64,000 nt of DNA from Rugalucina vietnamica (GCA_964017185.1 OZ024874.1:18037957-18101956); one strand, 5' to 3'. Shown: positions 9,996-21,420, counted from the first letter of the stretch. Translations and numbers: made by a program. Notes: generated from the sequence alone by a model not told the origin.

Positions 9996-11852
9996 ATGGC
10001 TTCTTGTGCTAGTTTTGCAGAGACTGGCTGTATATCAAAACATCTCACATGCTCAATATGCTTGGAGATTTTTAAAGTTCCAAAAACCCTATCGTGCCTC
10101 CATACTTTTTGCGAGTCGTGTTTGGATAAGCACATTTGCCAGACGACAGGAAGTTCTGTCCCGCAAGACAGTTTCGAATGTCCGCTATGTAGAGCAAATA
10201 TTACACCAAATGGCGGGTTGCCAAAGGAACAATGGGCAAAACAGTTTCCCACAAACCATATGATTGTCTCCTTATTAGACGATGAACATATTAAATTTCA
10301 ATCAAAATATCAACCCGAAACGGAGACTATATTGAACTGTAATCCATGCATCATTGATGGCAAAGAAACAGGAGCGTTCGGTTACTGTTTAAACTGTAAT
10401 GAATATTTGTGTAAAACATGTTTCGAGGAACATAGAAAGTTCAAATCTACTCGAAGGCATGCAGTGTTAACTGGGGCTGAATTACCTATAGACACATCTG
10501 GATTCGTTAAAGCATCTCAGCTGATTCATTGCAGTATACATAGTACTGAAAAGCTGGAATATAAATGTGGAACGCACCATGCTTTTCTATGCTCTATTTG
10601 TGCGATGTCGTCCCATCGAGAATGCAACGGGATTGAATACATTGGAAGCACAGCTTCGCATAAGCTGAACCTTGCTGTAGACATACCGCTTCTTCAAGAA
10701 GATATTCAGAATCAAATTGATGCAAATTTAAAAGTTGTGGAGAAAATCGGGAGCTTCGCGTCAGATGCTGGAAATCATATTTCGGACGTGAAAAATGAAA
10801 CACAACGTTTTATTGCCCATCTAGATGTAAAGATTAACCGTAGATTGAAAACATTTGTAGAGCAAGAAAAACAAAAACTAACTGAAGCGCTACAGACACT
10901 TTTCAGTGTAAACGGAAAATTAACACAAGTAAACAGTGTCATTAAAGTCGCTGAAAAATATGGATCGGAAATACCGACGGCCATTTTACAAGAGTGGATA
11001 GATGGGGTCAGAAATGAAGCAAAACAGTTAGAACATGTTGACAGCGAAGCCAATCTATCATTGCTAGAACACAACATTAGTGACGAAGTTGAAGTTCTTC
11101 AAAAGTTTGTCCACGAAAACATAATGTGCAAGTTAAATGCTTTGTCTATACCAAAGGATTTTCCAATATGTCAAAGTTCTGCTCAGTCGCCTGTTAGCGA
11201 TGAAAGTGAAAGGCAATCTCCTGATACAATGTCAAACAACGAGTATCCTTACGATGATATACATGAAGTTAATTCGGTTGAGTCTGACGGAGATCAAGAT
11301 GAGATAATTGACCTAGACACTGTTTCATTGATGGATTGTGACATTTATGAAATTGGTCGGTATGATCTGGAAGTATCTGCGCATGCGTCAAGGCCTTGTT
11401 GCCACAATGGCTCCTTACTTCTTTCTGATGGGCGTATGATACTTATTGACAAAGCTAATATGCTTATAAAAGTTGTGACAGAAGATTTTAGAGTAAAATG
11501 CTACAAAACTTTGGAAGATGCACCTTTAGACATATGCCTATTGAGTGGTACTAAAATTGCCGTCGTTACAACGTCATCTGTTTTTATTCTAGACATTAAA
11601 AGCGAACTGGAATCACCAGTGCTACAGTCAAAGTTGCATTCAGTACGTTCACTGTGCCTTATAAAAGGTGAAGTTTGGATGTTGTGTGCAGATCACAAGA
11701 CAGAATTCAAAGTCGTTGTAGCCGACAGCAAGTTCAAAATAATCGATGAAAGAAACACGTTTACATCATGGCTTGGCACGGATACAACATTAAGGATGTT
11801 GTATGGGACATCTTTGTCTTCGCTTTGGGAAATACACCCGGATTTCATCTAA
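9996..11852 (+). CDS. TRIM-like RING / B-box protein with partial beta-propeller, left-arm copy
   Basis: A single uninterrupted 618-residue frame. RING (C3HC4): C19, C22, C34, H36, C39, C42, C62, C65. A first B-box-like zinc domain follows (C115, C118, C131, C134, C139, C142, H146, H155) and a second B-box (C179, H182, C191, H194, C199, C202, H207, C210). Residues about 225-390 look like a coiled coil, about 395-450 are acidic and low-complexity, and 455-618 look like beta-propeller blades. By family it should act as a RING-type E3 ubiquitin ligase in the cytoplasm; bivalve TRIM sets are large and often linked to immunity, but the substrate is unknown. The start has G at +4 and the RING begins 16 residues in, which suits a true N-terminus. 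The C-terminal domain is shorter than a full six-bladed NHL propeller, so the last blades may be missing or spliced from 16202. The encoded protein is identical to that of the right-arm copy. Confidence 0.9.
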   Translation: MASCASFAETGCISKHLTCSICLEIFKVPKTLSCLHTFCESCLDKHICQTTGSSVPQDSFECPLCRANITPNGGLPKEQWAKQFPTNHMIVSLLDDEHIKFQSKYQPETETILNCNPCIIDGKETGAFGYCLNCNEYLCKTCFEEHRKFKSTRRHAVLTGAELPIDTSGFVKASQLIHCSIHSTEKLEYKCGTHHAFLCSICAMSSHRECNGIEYIGSTASHKLNLAVDIPLLQEDIQNQIDANLKVVEKIGSFASDAGNHISDVKNETQRFIAHLDVKINRRLKTFVEQEKQKLTEALQTLFSVNGKLTQVNSVIKVAEKYGSEIPTAILQEWIDGVRNEAKQLEHVDSEANLSLLEHNISDEVEVLQKFVHENIMCKLNALSIPKDFPICQSSAQSPVSDESERQSPDTMSNNEYPYDDIHEVNSVESDGDQDEIIDLDTVSLMDCDIYEIGRYDLEVSAHASRPCCHNGSLLLSDGRMILIDKANMLIKVVTEDFRVKCYKTLEDAPLDICLLSGTKIAVVTTSSVFILDIKSELESPVLQSKLHSVRSLCLIKGEVWMLCADHKTEFKVVVADSKFKIIDERNTFTSWLGTDTTLRMLYGTSLSSLWEIHPDFI

Positions 11853-12120
11853 TTAGAGCCAAAGTGTGAAGCGTTTTTAAATTGAAATTTGCACTCAACA
11901 TACCGTATTATGTTTATCTATTCCTTGAGACTCGACACACAATATCCAGATGTCACATTGCAACGCATTTTGACCTTAAAGCATGTCCAAGCACATGTTT
12001 GAATTTATTTGTGGTCACAAAATGTTTGAAACTTACCCTAGGATACCATGACACAGACATTACCATATATATGCATCAACAAACACAGAAGGCAAACATG
12101 GCAAAGGAAGTTTTTGTTTG
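11853..12120. other. 3' flank of the TRIM ORF
   Basis: AT-rich sequence after the TAA with no clear AATAAA signal close by. This is compatible either with a long 3' UTR or with continuation into an intron. Confidence 0.35.
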
Positions 12121-12430
12121 ACTTCATGCTTAACGTCCCAACCAAAAGCAAAGGTCATGTCGGGACATTGCCTCCATTTTATGGGACTTTTACCCAAAGT
12201 GAGGATGTCATGACATCCAACAAGTGCTTCAAATATAACCATCCAACTAAGCCACAAAGGCTTATATGTATGTATGGTTTGATTTGAACCACTTTTCCTG
12301 GGCTGGCTCAAACCAGAGCGGTATACCAGTAATCAGCTGGTCAGTCAGAAGCGTGTAAGCTTTGCCTGGAAGCACAAACAGCCCATCTATTTCTTTAGGC
12401 CCCATGCACTATTTGGTTGTCATTTTGATT
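12121..12430 (-). repeat. Family D interspersed repeat
   Basis: It contains AAGGTCATGTCGGGACATTG, CCATTTTATGGGACTTTTAC and AGCCCATCTATTTC, matching 14895-15450 and 21850-22090. The right-arm counterpart is at 55128-55437, with one base difference at 12242. Confidence 0.65.
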
Positions 12431-13369
12431 GAATAATACATCAGCCATGTGAGGAGACTGTAGCAGCATATGATGGCTTTGCGCCAATGCAACGCGCTAC
12501 AAATGTGATATTTGGTGAATGATGAAAACCTGAAGTACAAAAATGCATGTTCATTGAGTGTGTTTAATGTTTAATATTGAAGAGTATACAATATTACCGA
12601 GTTGATTTTGGGTGAAATGATCTTCAAATATTGTTAAAATACAATGTACAGTCGAGTTTCCGGTTACGCAAAGTTCCCGACTCCGGAAATCCTTATTAAA
12701 AACATGGTTAAACATGTATTACCAGTACCTTCAAAACAAATAATCAGTTTTTGTTCTCTTGGCAATTTTCTAAACATTGCATTATCCAATAAATATCTGT
12801 GAATGAGTTCACTCACACCAATCTTTTATCTTTAGTAGCTTTTTGCATGTCAAATTTTATGACATCTGATGTCACACTGTTACATACCGAGAGCAAAGAA
12901 ACATCGATTATGCATGGAAACAACCATGTACATTACGTACATGAAGGATCTCATAAAATTATATAGAAAATTGTAAACACTGTTACATTATATTTAATGG
13001 CAAACACAGGCTCGACCAGAACCCAATACTTAAAACTTACGTAGGATGACACATTGCCGGGGCTAAAAAAAGCAAGAATGTACAATATTTCTTTTGAAAC
13101 AGTCGCTTCTATTCATGAGGTAATGGCTTCAAGAAACGAAAAATTTGGGCATAAAAATCTTTCCTGCAAAGTGAAGGACATGACTTTGTCTACATCTTGT
13201 CGGGTATAGTTAAGCAGTAATTAAAATTCTATTCTTCTGATGGCAATGATTTATCATTGACAAGAACATTTTGCGAAACCAAGTACTTGACTGTAATGGA
13301 AATTTGATTTTATGACAATTACTAAATTTATTCACCCAAGAAACACAAAAGAAAAAGCGGCTCTCCTAG
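12431..13369. other. Non-coding DNA between repeats
   Basis: I found no exon-like frame, SINE or hairpin in this stretch. If the TRIM gene is spliced to 16202, this would be intronic. Confidence 0.35.
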
Positions 13370-13800
13370 CAAAACGTGGGGAGCCTGGTTTGCTAACAGA
13401 GAACCGGACTAACAACTGAGAGGTCATGATTCGGTCCGATACCCGCCTCCGCCATGTAGTGTCTCTGAGCAAGACACTTCAAGCTCCGGGCGGCCCCCGT
13501 GGCCGAATGGTTAAGGTCGCTGACTTCAGTGCTCTTGATCATTCGATCATCTCACCTCTGTGGGTTCGCACCTCGCACGGGGCATGAGTCACATGTGGGA
13601 CAAGCATAGTTCTGCTTGCGGGTGTGTCAGGTGGTTTTCCCCGGGTACTCCGGTTTTCGCAACACCTACCGATTGATTTGTCTCGATATGAGTAAAAAAG
13701 CTTTAAAGGGATGCAAAATTGAATTAAAAAAAAAAATCAAGCTCCACAAAGTACCGGTTACGTACCCAGAAAGGGATGGCTTTGTCTCGCAATGACTAAA
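13370..13800 (+). mobile_element. tRNA-related SINE (host), split by a younger SINE
   Basis: Fragments GAGGTCATGATTCGGTCCGA and GTCTCTGAGCAAGACACTTC are on the left of the insertion; ACAAAGTACCGGTTACGTAC is on the right. The phrase about AGCAAGACACTT also occurs after the tRNA-like head at 22369. It is interrupted at 13488-13736. Confidence 0.6.
13488..13736 (+). mobile_element. SINE with tRNA-Leu/Ser-like head, nested, 9-bp target duplication
   Basis: The head has an A box (TGGCCGAATGGTTAAGG) and a B box (GGGTTCGCACC) in a tRNA-like layout with a long variable arm. A body with GGACAAGCATAGTTCTGCTT and GGTACTCCGGTTTTCGC follows, and it ends in an A-rich tail. It is flanked by TCAAGCTCC at 13479-13487 and 13737-13745, a typical LINE-mobilised integration. 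Family name not assigned. A diverged relative lies at about 31,519-31,711. It is not a functional tRNA gene because the head is fused to the SINE body. Confidence 0.85.
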
Positions 13801-14280
13801 TAATAGTTGTGAAATACATTACGGCCAAAACAAAAAAGAAAGTGAGAAAAAAATAATGACTTGACACAACCATCCTATGAGTCAGTATTTACATTGTGTA
13901 TATGCATTAGACCCAAGGTTGCAAATAACATGTCTAGGCAAAACATTCAATGGCTTGTTTGGTAATGTTTTTACGTCCCACTTAATACTGTAGCTAAGGT
14001 CATGCGGATAAACTAGCTCATTTTAAATTTTAATCGGAAAGGCTGAAGAACCCTTGGATCAATACCACTCTGGAAACAGTTCAATAGGCCCAGAGCTATG
14101 TATACATGTACATGTATGTCGATATTGTACCAGGTTGACCAATCTTTTGCTTGACCGACTTTGTCCAAGGACTATCCTATAAGGGGGTACAAGATAGACA
14201 AGTTTCAGTGGTCAATTTTGTTTTCATATCTATATATATTTTTTTTGGTCTTTGCTGTTGGTATGGGTAACCTGAAGTGT

Positions 14281-14325
14281 TGAAATAAAAATAATAATAA
14301 TAAATAAATAAATAAATTTTATATT
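14281..14325. repeat. AATA/ATA microsatellite
   Basis: A run of AATAATAATAATAAATAAAT type repeats. It lies in an AT-rich region (13,800-14,520) that has no other feature I can support. Confidence 0.7.
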
Positions 14326-14519
14326 TTAGGAGGACAACAAATTTAGCACAATTGACAATCTTCCATATGGTCCTCGAGTGAATACAGACAGTGATCAGTA
14401 TCAGACCTTTTTTATTTTTTTTTTCAGTCATTTTCATATATTTTCGAGATGTAAGTAATGCTATATTTTGAAAGAAGAGAATCCAGTGCTTGCCTTATAA
14501 TGGTGAGCGCCAAGCAAAG

Positions 14520-14745
14520 TAGCCACTGATGCCATTTAAACGGTCTTATTTATGATGCGGCTCTGGATCTAACCTACGACACTCTAACCATTACACAATG
14601 AGCAAGCACGATTTGGGAAAAATATCCGTAGGCTGTCAGCAGTTAATTTGGTTGTTTGTATGGAGGCTTAACATTCCAGTCAACAATTTTTTAGTCATGT
14701 CGGGGCGGAGCCAACGCTTGTGGGGCTGTCAGCAGTTTAGCAGTG
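14520..14745 (-). mobile_element. Degenerate tRNA-headed SINE, antisense
   Basis: Read on the minus strand it has a TGTAATGGTTAGAGTG A-box-like word and a decayed B box, while the plus strand ends GTCATGTCGGGGCGGAGCC, a tail seen in other SINE and family D copies. It is strongly diverged. Confidence 0.45.
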
Positions 14746-14894
14746 TAGCATTGAAGTGAAGTCCCAAATCACGTACTTTGTAATATATATCAGCAGTAAG
14801 ACGAATAACAACTACGGTATTTAAGAAAAAACTGAAACTTAGACCACTGAATCATATTTTTGTTGTAGTGTCAGCGTTTTATGCCCTACTTACA

Positions 14895-15450
14895 TCGCAA
14901 GTCATACTGAAACAGGGGCCCCTACCCATTGGGGCCCCAGAAGGAAATAGATGGGCTGATTATGCCTCCAGTGAAAGCCTGTACGATGCTGACTGGCTAT
15001 CTGATTACTGGTTAACCGCTCGGGTCTGAGCCTGCCCAGGAAAAGAGGTTCCGAGTCTAACCATCCGCACATTATAATATGAGCCGCATCGTGAGAAAAC
15101 AGGAATTTTGCATATGCGAAAACAAAGGCGCAGATCAGATTCGCAGTAACTGCGAAGCTGATCAGCGCCTTTGGTTTCACCACTCGGATAGTAAAATTTC
15201 TCTTCTTCCTAAATCCGAAATTTCAAGCTTTCGGGCCATTTTCTGAGACTGCACAGACCCGTTTATGTCGGACCTGGTAGGAAACCGCGAAGACCGGTTT
15301 TCTCGCACCAAGGCTCATATATTATAACCCCTTTTGGCTTTGTCTGCACATATTGGATGTCAAAGACTCGTGACATCTTCATTTTGAGCAAGAGTCCCAT
15401 AAAGTGGAGGCAACGTCCCGACATGACCTTAGCTGTTGACTGGGATGTAA
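14895..15450 (+). repeat. Family D repeat interrupted by a family B element
   Basis: The left part carries ATAGATGGGCTGATTATGCC and the right part GGAGGCAACGTCCCGACATG. The two parts are separated by the family B insertion at 15081-15316. Mirrored at 52107-52662. Confidence 0.65.
15081..15316. mobile_element. Family B MITE, copy B5
   Basis: It starts GAGCCGCATCGTGAGAAAAC and ends GCACCAAGGCTC, with ATAT on both sides (15077-15080 and 15317-15320). The central hairpin is strong. It is nested in family D, so it is younger than that copy. Confidence 0.8.
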
Positions 15451-16188
15451 AGCATCAATTCGAAAGAATTCAAACTGAGACAGGGCATATTTGAAATTTC
15501 ATCTGGAATGAATATGCCGGAGAAGCCCTAGAGCGATTTCCCAACCACTTATTACATAGCAGATAGCTTTACCACACCACGGATGCTCTAGACTTCAGTT
15601 GTATCCGAAGGATGCAACTAACATGGACTGACCTCCACCCCCGATCCCCACCCATTCGCACCCTTGTAATTATAAAAAAATGTGTTTAAACTGCACATAC
15701 GCAACAAACGTGAACTGCATGAAAGGGACATTTGGCATACTGGACTTTGTCATGTATATTTCAATAGACAAAAATGGAACACAATGCATTTTCATTTATT
15801 CAATAAATGAAAACTAATAGGGTGACAGGACTTTTGAGGAAGAGTATATTGCACCCTGTGATCAGGACTTTCTCAAAACTGTTGTGTAATATTAAAACAT
15901 GTACACAAGGAAAATTATATACTACATTTTCCGCGTACATTGCTCTACATGAACCATAACTAATTTTCTCAAAACAAATGTGTTTTTGGATAGTTAAATA
16001 TCTTGTTTAATGCAGTCGGAATGTGATGTGCATAAAAAATCTGCCATTCGCGTGCAAAAGGATTACCTAAGCTATTCATGGTGGTAAGTTTATCGAAAAT
16101 GCTTGTTTTGGTCACTTTTCATATCCATTGTAACGCCATACTGGTGCTTTGCATAATTAAAATTGTGATGTTTGGCAATAAAGAATAA
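15451..16188. other. Non-coding DNA
   Basis: No repeat family or conserved frame was recognised. It precedes the NHL-like exon. Confidence 0.35.
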
Positions 16189-16201
16189 CTATTCATAATA
16201 G

Positions 16202-16665
16202 AGTCGGACAAACTTTTGGCAAAATACATTCTTGTTTTCTCTCCAATCAGATGGTCAAAACTGGCCGAACATGTTCGAAACAGCCAAAATATGCCAGTGT
16301 TTAGAGCAATGACCTTAAAGGAAGCAAAGCAAATTAGGTCTCGAAAATCAAGCGAATTTATAATATGCAGGCCCGGGGAGGTTAAATTATTTAGACCCTC
16401 AGGCACAGAAATATGTTTCTTTAGACCATCTGGACTCCGAAATGCCGAGCATGTGGCATTTGATGTACAAAATAACTTGTATGTCGCTGATATCGCATCT
16501 GGGACAATTTTTCAAATGTCTAATTATTCCTACCGAAACTATCGGACATTGATTCGAGGTCTTAACAAGCCCTGTTCAACCTTATTCAACAGCACCAAAC
16601 AAACACTCATTATCGGATGTGCGCATGATGACATAGTTTATGAATATCAGTTTACCATGACGTGA
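16202..16665 (+). CDS. NHL-like propeller exon or pseudogene fragment, left-arm copy
   Basis: The frame is open from 16189 to the TGA at 16663-16665 and has no early ATG. An AG at 16200-16201 could be a splice acceptor, and the start given assumes this. The translated text looks like final blades of a TRIM-type NHL propeller: GLRNAEHVAFDVQNNLYVAD, then IRGLNKPCSTLFNSTKQTLI and a closing YEYQF. Such ends are typical of mollusc RING/B-box/NHL proteins. The TRIM ORF 4.3 kb upstream on the same strand lacks these blades, so this may be its terminal exon; I could not find a convincing donor inside that ORF. The alternative is a processed or decayed copy. An inverted-repeat element starts 12 bases after the stop. 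Confidence 0.55.
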
Positions 16666-16677
16666 ATACCATATATA

Positions 16678-17369
16678 TGTTACAGCCAATCTGTGAAATC
16701 AGCCTTTTCCTGAAATGGCTAAAAAATTTAGCCTTTTCGTGAAATGACTAATTCACTCAGCCATTTCATGAAACGGCTAAATATTTCAGCCTTTTCATGA
16801 AATGACTAAAAATTTGCTCTAGTCATTTCATGAAATGGCTAAACTAAGAAGGGAACCTTTAAAACAAGAAAAAGACTGAAGTTTATTTTTATTAAGCTCT
16901 GGACATTGGTTTAAACATAATAAAGCACATAATGTAAGCACATCAAATGATCAATTGTACGTGTCATAGTAATCCAGCTAACATATTGAGATTTTCAATT
17001 TCTTACTGGCACAATAATTTCATTTTTTTCCTATTGTCATAGGAAAATTCAAAGTTATTGAATCACACAATATGAGATACTAAGCATTCACTTATAAAAT
17101 ATCAAAAATATCAGCAACATGTTATTAGAAACACGTATCAATAGAGTACATTTCGTGGGTCACCTCTACCTCTGTCAACCATAGGCATAGAAATAGCAGC
17201 ATTGTCTCCCACTTCAAATCAAAAAGGGTAGTCGAGTGGGATTTATCACACATCTTAGCTTTTATTTGACTATGATCAAAGCAATGGTTTAAACGTTTTT
17301 GTTTTCTTATTTTGTTTAAATTATAATCATAATTATAACAATTATACTTTTCTTTAACTTTATTATTAC

Positions 17370-17424
<55 letters not shown>

Positions 17425-17750
17425 TTAATGTCTACAATAATATTCTTTTAAAAGTGAAAATGGAAGTTTATGTACTATCATACATTTTGTGGTTTATTAA
17501 AATGAATTATTCCTGTTCAGATGATATCAAAGGCATAAATAAAACGCAAGGCATTATTACATAGATTGGCTGAAATGAATCAGTCAATCTGTGTAACAAT
17601 GACATGGGGATTTTAGTCATTTCATGAAAAGGCTGAAATATTTAGCCTTTTTCATGAAATGGCTGAGCTGAGTGAATTAGTCATTTCACGAAAAAGCTAA
17701 AATTTTTAGCCATTTCATGAAAAGGCTGATTTCACGGATTGGCTGTAACA
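16678..17750. mobile_element. DNA element with terminal repeats built from palindromic 20-mers
   Basis: The ends are TGTTACAGCC and GGCTGTAACA, flanked by TATATA on both sides (16672-16677 and 17751-17756). The first 180 bases hold five and the last 180 bases four copies of the 20-mer AGCCTTTTCATGAAATGGCT or variants, spaced by 8-14 bases. The interior is AT-rich with an ATT microsatellite (17358-17424) and has no transposase frame. The right-arm copy is 49809-50879, two bases shorter. Confidence 0.8.
17358..17424. repeat. (ATT)n microsatellite
   Basis: About 20 near-perfect ATT units within the element at 16678-17750. The mirrored tract is at 50131-50200. Confidence 0.85.
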
Positions 17751-17756
17751 TATATA

Positions 17757-18170
17757 AGATACTGTGACTTCGCAACTTTTAAACTCTATGAATTATATAA
17801 TATTAAATAGAAGCTAGTTTCAGTTGGTCAAGATATTATAGACATGAGAAACTGTTTGGACAACGTTTGTTTATATTCAGTCATACTAAATAAGCGCAAA
17901 ATGCCATAGAAAATTTGACATTTTGACAAAAAGTTAGTCTTAGAGTTGTTTGCAACGTCCATTACTAGTATTTAGAAATTCATTACTTTAGTCATATAAG
18001 CCTGGTATCCTTTTCGAGGGGGCTAGGCATTCAGTATAGCCTCAGATGTGACTGGGACTATTCTGTTTGCTTGGGAAAAAATAATGGCAGTTGATTCACT
18101 CAAATGATAATGATGGACGAATTCATTCCTCGCAATTGGATTCAATCAGAGACCACTCAGAGTCAAGCAT
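17757..18170. other. Non-coding DNA
   Basis: Nothing recognisable between the inverted-repeat element and the next family A copy. Confidence 0.35.
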
Positions 18171-18440
18171 CAGGATAACATGTCCTTGTCAAGTAAGCCC
18201 CCTTATACCCCACATTTATATAGCAAAACTAGGGTTTGCACGGGTATACCAATATTTCTTATTTTTGCTCCAAGATATGGATTGTGGGAACATGTTATAA
18301 CCGCCTAACGTGTACCCACAATGTATGTTTTGAGCAAATATATTAAAATTATCAATTTTATATTTTTTAAGTTACGAAGATTTTTAATGTTTACAACTTA
18401 AAAACTCTATACATTGCATGTGCGAGTTTTCGTAATTTGA
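18171..18440. mobile_element. Family A MITE, copy A2
   Basis: It begins GATAACATGTCCTTGTCAAG, has a shorter central hairpin (GTGGGAACATGTTATAACCG against its complement) and ends CATTGCATGTGCGAGTTTTC. Mirrored at 49119-49388. Confidence 0.65.
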
Positions 18441-18883
18441 GTTAAAAATTCAAGTTCGGCATGAATCTCGAACAAATCCGCTGTTTGATGAAGACAAAGT
18501 ACATGAAAATATCAAATTTCAAATACTTGAAATTTATTTACTCTTCTTATCGCTACATTTGATAAAGCCTGAGTGAAACGTGATTTTCAGTGTCTGTTAA
18601 CGACACCATTGAACGTTCGCTTGAACTTTGAAGTCTGCTCTTTAGATGTATACTCCTCAGCAAAAATGTTTTGTACCAGAGCCAATATTCAGAAGTACAT
18701 GTATAGCGGGCTGTCGAAAAAGTGGACCAAAATGGCAAATATTTGCAAGCGATTAGAGCATACTTTTTTCAGTTTTGCAAAGTTTCCTTATAAACGATTG
18801 AAAATTTCTGTCCTTTAATTCTTGTGACATTGAAGTCAAAGAACAATTCAGTTTAAACGTTAAATTAACTCATTTGCCATTAC

Positions 18884-19150
18884 GAAAACATGCCCATGCA
18901 ATATACAGAGATTTTTCAGCTGTAAAAATTGAAAATTTCATCAGAAGTTTTTTTTTATTTTTCTTATTTTTGCTCAAACATAGATTGTGGGTACACACTA
19001 GAACCGCCTCAGCGAGGGCGAGGCGGTTCTAACGAGTACCCACAATCTATGTTTTGGAGCAAAAATAAGAAAAACAGGTATAAACCTGTATACCCCAGTG
19101 TTGCTATATAAAAGTGGGGTTCAAGAGGGTATACATTACACGGACATGCC
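18884..19150. mobile_element. Family A MITE, copy A3
   Basis: It starts GAAAACATGCCCATGCAATA and ends with TACATTACACGGACATG, an inverted relation. The hairpin arms carry GGGTACACACTAGAACCGCC and its complement. Mirrored at 48409-48675. Confidence 0.7.
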
Positions 19151-19783
19151 AAGACATGAGAACTCGCCCTAAAGCCCTGATTTTATTGCACCAAGGTGAC
19201 TGTTTCAGCAATTTTGTATGCATCTTAACCAAGCTCAAAAACAAATCACCCCCAAAAGATTTTCCGATATCAAAATTACAGGCCCCATTGATTTTTAAAA
19301 ATGAAAATGTTAGTCGTGATCAAGTTGGTCCCTCTTCTACAAGACGAAAATGCCAGGCAAAAATGACCACATGCTTGTTGACGGCTTCTTATTTACGGAT
19401 AGCCCGGTCTGTAGTTTCGACTTTCGCCCAATTAATCATGTATAGAGCACGTTTAGGACATACTCGGGTAGGCTGTTGCACAACAACACTTTACACCACC
19501 TTCGACGGTTCCTGTGTAAAACAAAAGGCACCAGAATACCACAATAGCCTCCGGAAATATTCGCACTGATCAAATAACAGCGCCCGGTATTTTGGTCATA
19601 ATTAAATGGTGGTAAAACGGCCACTTTTTTTTTTTTGGAGGACCCCTATAGAGTTTAGAGGATGCTTACAAGAACTCTTTGAGACTTTGGAATTACGTTT
19701 TCCTTTATTCTTATCAGGAATTAATTGCAGAAACCTGTGATGTTGACCGTATAATTGTGTTTGGATGCTAAATAACTTTGAAA
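19151..19783. other. Non-coding DNA with no recognised family
   Basis: A 151-codon open frame partly overlaps family A and has no protein-family resemblance, so I do not call it. Otherwise nothing is visible. Confidence 0.35.
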
Positions 19784-21420
19784 ACCAGAGGACCAATGGT
19801 CCTGTAAACGCTCACCTGAAAAATAAACTTGTTTGACTACAATGGTAATATACATGTATATAACCCCAGGGCCGGATCAGAGCAACCCCTTGAGTCAAAT
19901 TCTTTTTCAAATCATTAAAATCCAGTCCATTTGCCAATTTACTGCAAGTTTTGCCCTTCAAATGACATTTTAACAATTTTCCCCATTCAAATGCATGGGC
20001 GACCTAAGTTGACCTTGTCGTAAAATAGGTCAAGGTCATCCAAGGGTCACGATTTATATAAACTTTGTAGAGCTCCATTGCATGATGCTTCATGCCAAGT
20101 TTCAAAGAAGAATTTTTTTTAGAAGGTTTTTAGCTCACCTGAGCCGAAGGCTCACAGGTGAGTTTATAGGATAGGCAGGCACCCGGCGTCCGTCCGTCTT
20201 CCGTCCGTCCGTCGTCCACCATTTTCAAAGATCTTCTTCTCTGAAACCGCTTGGCCAATCAAAGCAAAATTTTATATGAAGCATCTATAGGAAGGGGGAA
20301 CCAATATGTATATAAGAAATCCAGGTCACATGACCAAGATGGCCGCCATGCCTATATATGGTAAAAGCCCTTCAAAAATCTTCTTCTTCAGAACCGGCGG
20401 ACCGATTTCAACGAAATTTGGCATGAAGCATTGATGGCTCAAGCACTACAATGTATATATAAATCATGACCCTGTGATGACCTTGACATATTTTACGGCA
20501 AGGTCAACATAGGTAGCCAATGCATTTGAATGGGGAAAACTTTTAAAGTGTTATTTAAAGTGAAAGTCTTGCAGGGAATGGGCAGTAGGACTGAATATCA
20601 ATGATTCTGAAAAAATTGGACAACAGGGGATCATATGCCCCCACCACGGGGCAATATACGTGTATATTTCCATAATATTCAAACATCTTCTCCTCTGAAA
20701 CCGCTTGGCCAATCAAAGCCAAATTTTATGTGAAGCATCTATAGGAAGGGGGAACAAATGTATATATAAATAATTCAGGTCACATGACCAAGATGGCGGC
20801 CATGCCCATATATGGTAAAAACCCTTTAAAAATCTTCTTCTTTGAAACCAATAGACTGATTACGACGAAACTTGGCGCGTGAAGCATCGATGGCTAAAGT
20901 ACTCCAATGTATATATAAATCATGACACTGTGATAACCTTACCCAAGTTTATGGCAAGGTCAATATGGGTTGCCTATGCATTTGAATGGGGAAAACTGTT
21001 AAAATGTCATTTGAAGGGAAAAGCCAGCAAGAATTTGACAAATGGACAGAATATTGATTATTCTGAAATAGAAAATGGCCCAAGGGCTACATCTGCCCCT
21101 GCACTGGGGTTAAATACCATAATATTCAAACATGTTATTGGTATATGCAGCAGATCTCAGGTGAGCGTTTACAGGACCATTGGTCCTCTGGTTGCTATTT
21201 ATAGCCATGGCGGCCATCTTGGTCATGTGACCTGGACTATTTATACAAAATTTTGTTCCCCCTTCTAAGGATGCTCCACATGAAGTTTGGCATTGATTGA
21301 CCAAGCGGTTTCAGAGGAGAAGATGTTTGAAAAGTGTGAACGACGACAAGACGACAACGACGACGACGACGGACGACGGAGCATTGGTATACTATAAGCT
21401 CACCTGTGAGCCTTCCACAA
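19784..21420. mobile_element. Long family C element with internal repeats
   Basis: It opens with ACCAGAGGACCAATGGTCCT and CTCACCTG words, then carries at 20,130-20,220 the AGCTCACCTGAGCCGAAGG fold-back and a GTCCGTCCGTC tract. From 20,220 to 21,130 two diverged units repeat the phrases CTTGGCCAATCAAAGC, CATGACCAAGATGGC, TGAAGCATCGATGGCT and GCATTTGAATGGGGAAAAC. It ends with a GACGACGACGACG tract and CTCACCTGTGAGCCTTC. No transposase is visible. This is a composite of a very widespread bivalve-type repeat. Mirrored at 46139-47775. Confidence 0.65.

Noticed and set aside
13488..13580. tRNA-Leu/Ser gene
   Set aside because: The A and B boxes are good, but the sequence runs directly into a SINE body with an A-rich tail and target duplication, so it is a SINE head.
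19114..19569. 151-codon frame (mirror 47990-48445)
   Set aside because: It begins inside a family A repeat and shows no protein-family features. Its conservation between the arms only reflects the palindrome.
20879..21268. 129-codon frame (mirror 46291-46680)
   Set aside because: It lies within the long family C repeat; the translated text follows known repeat words.
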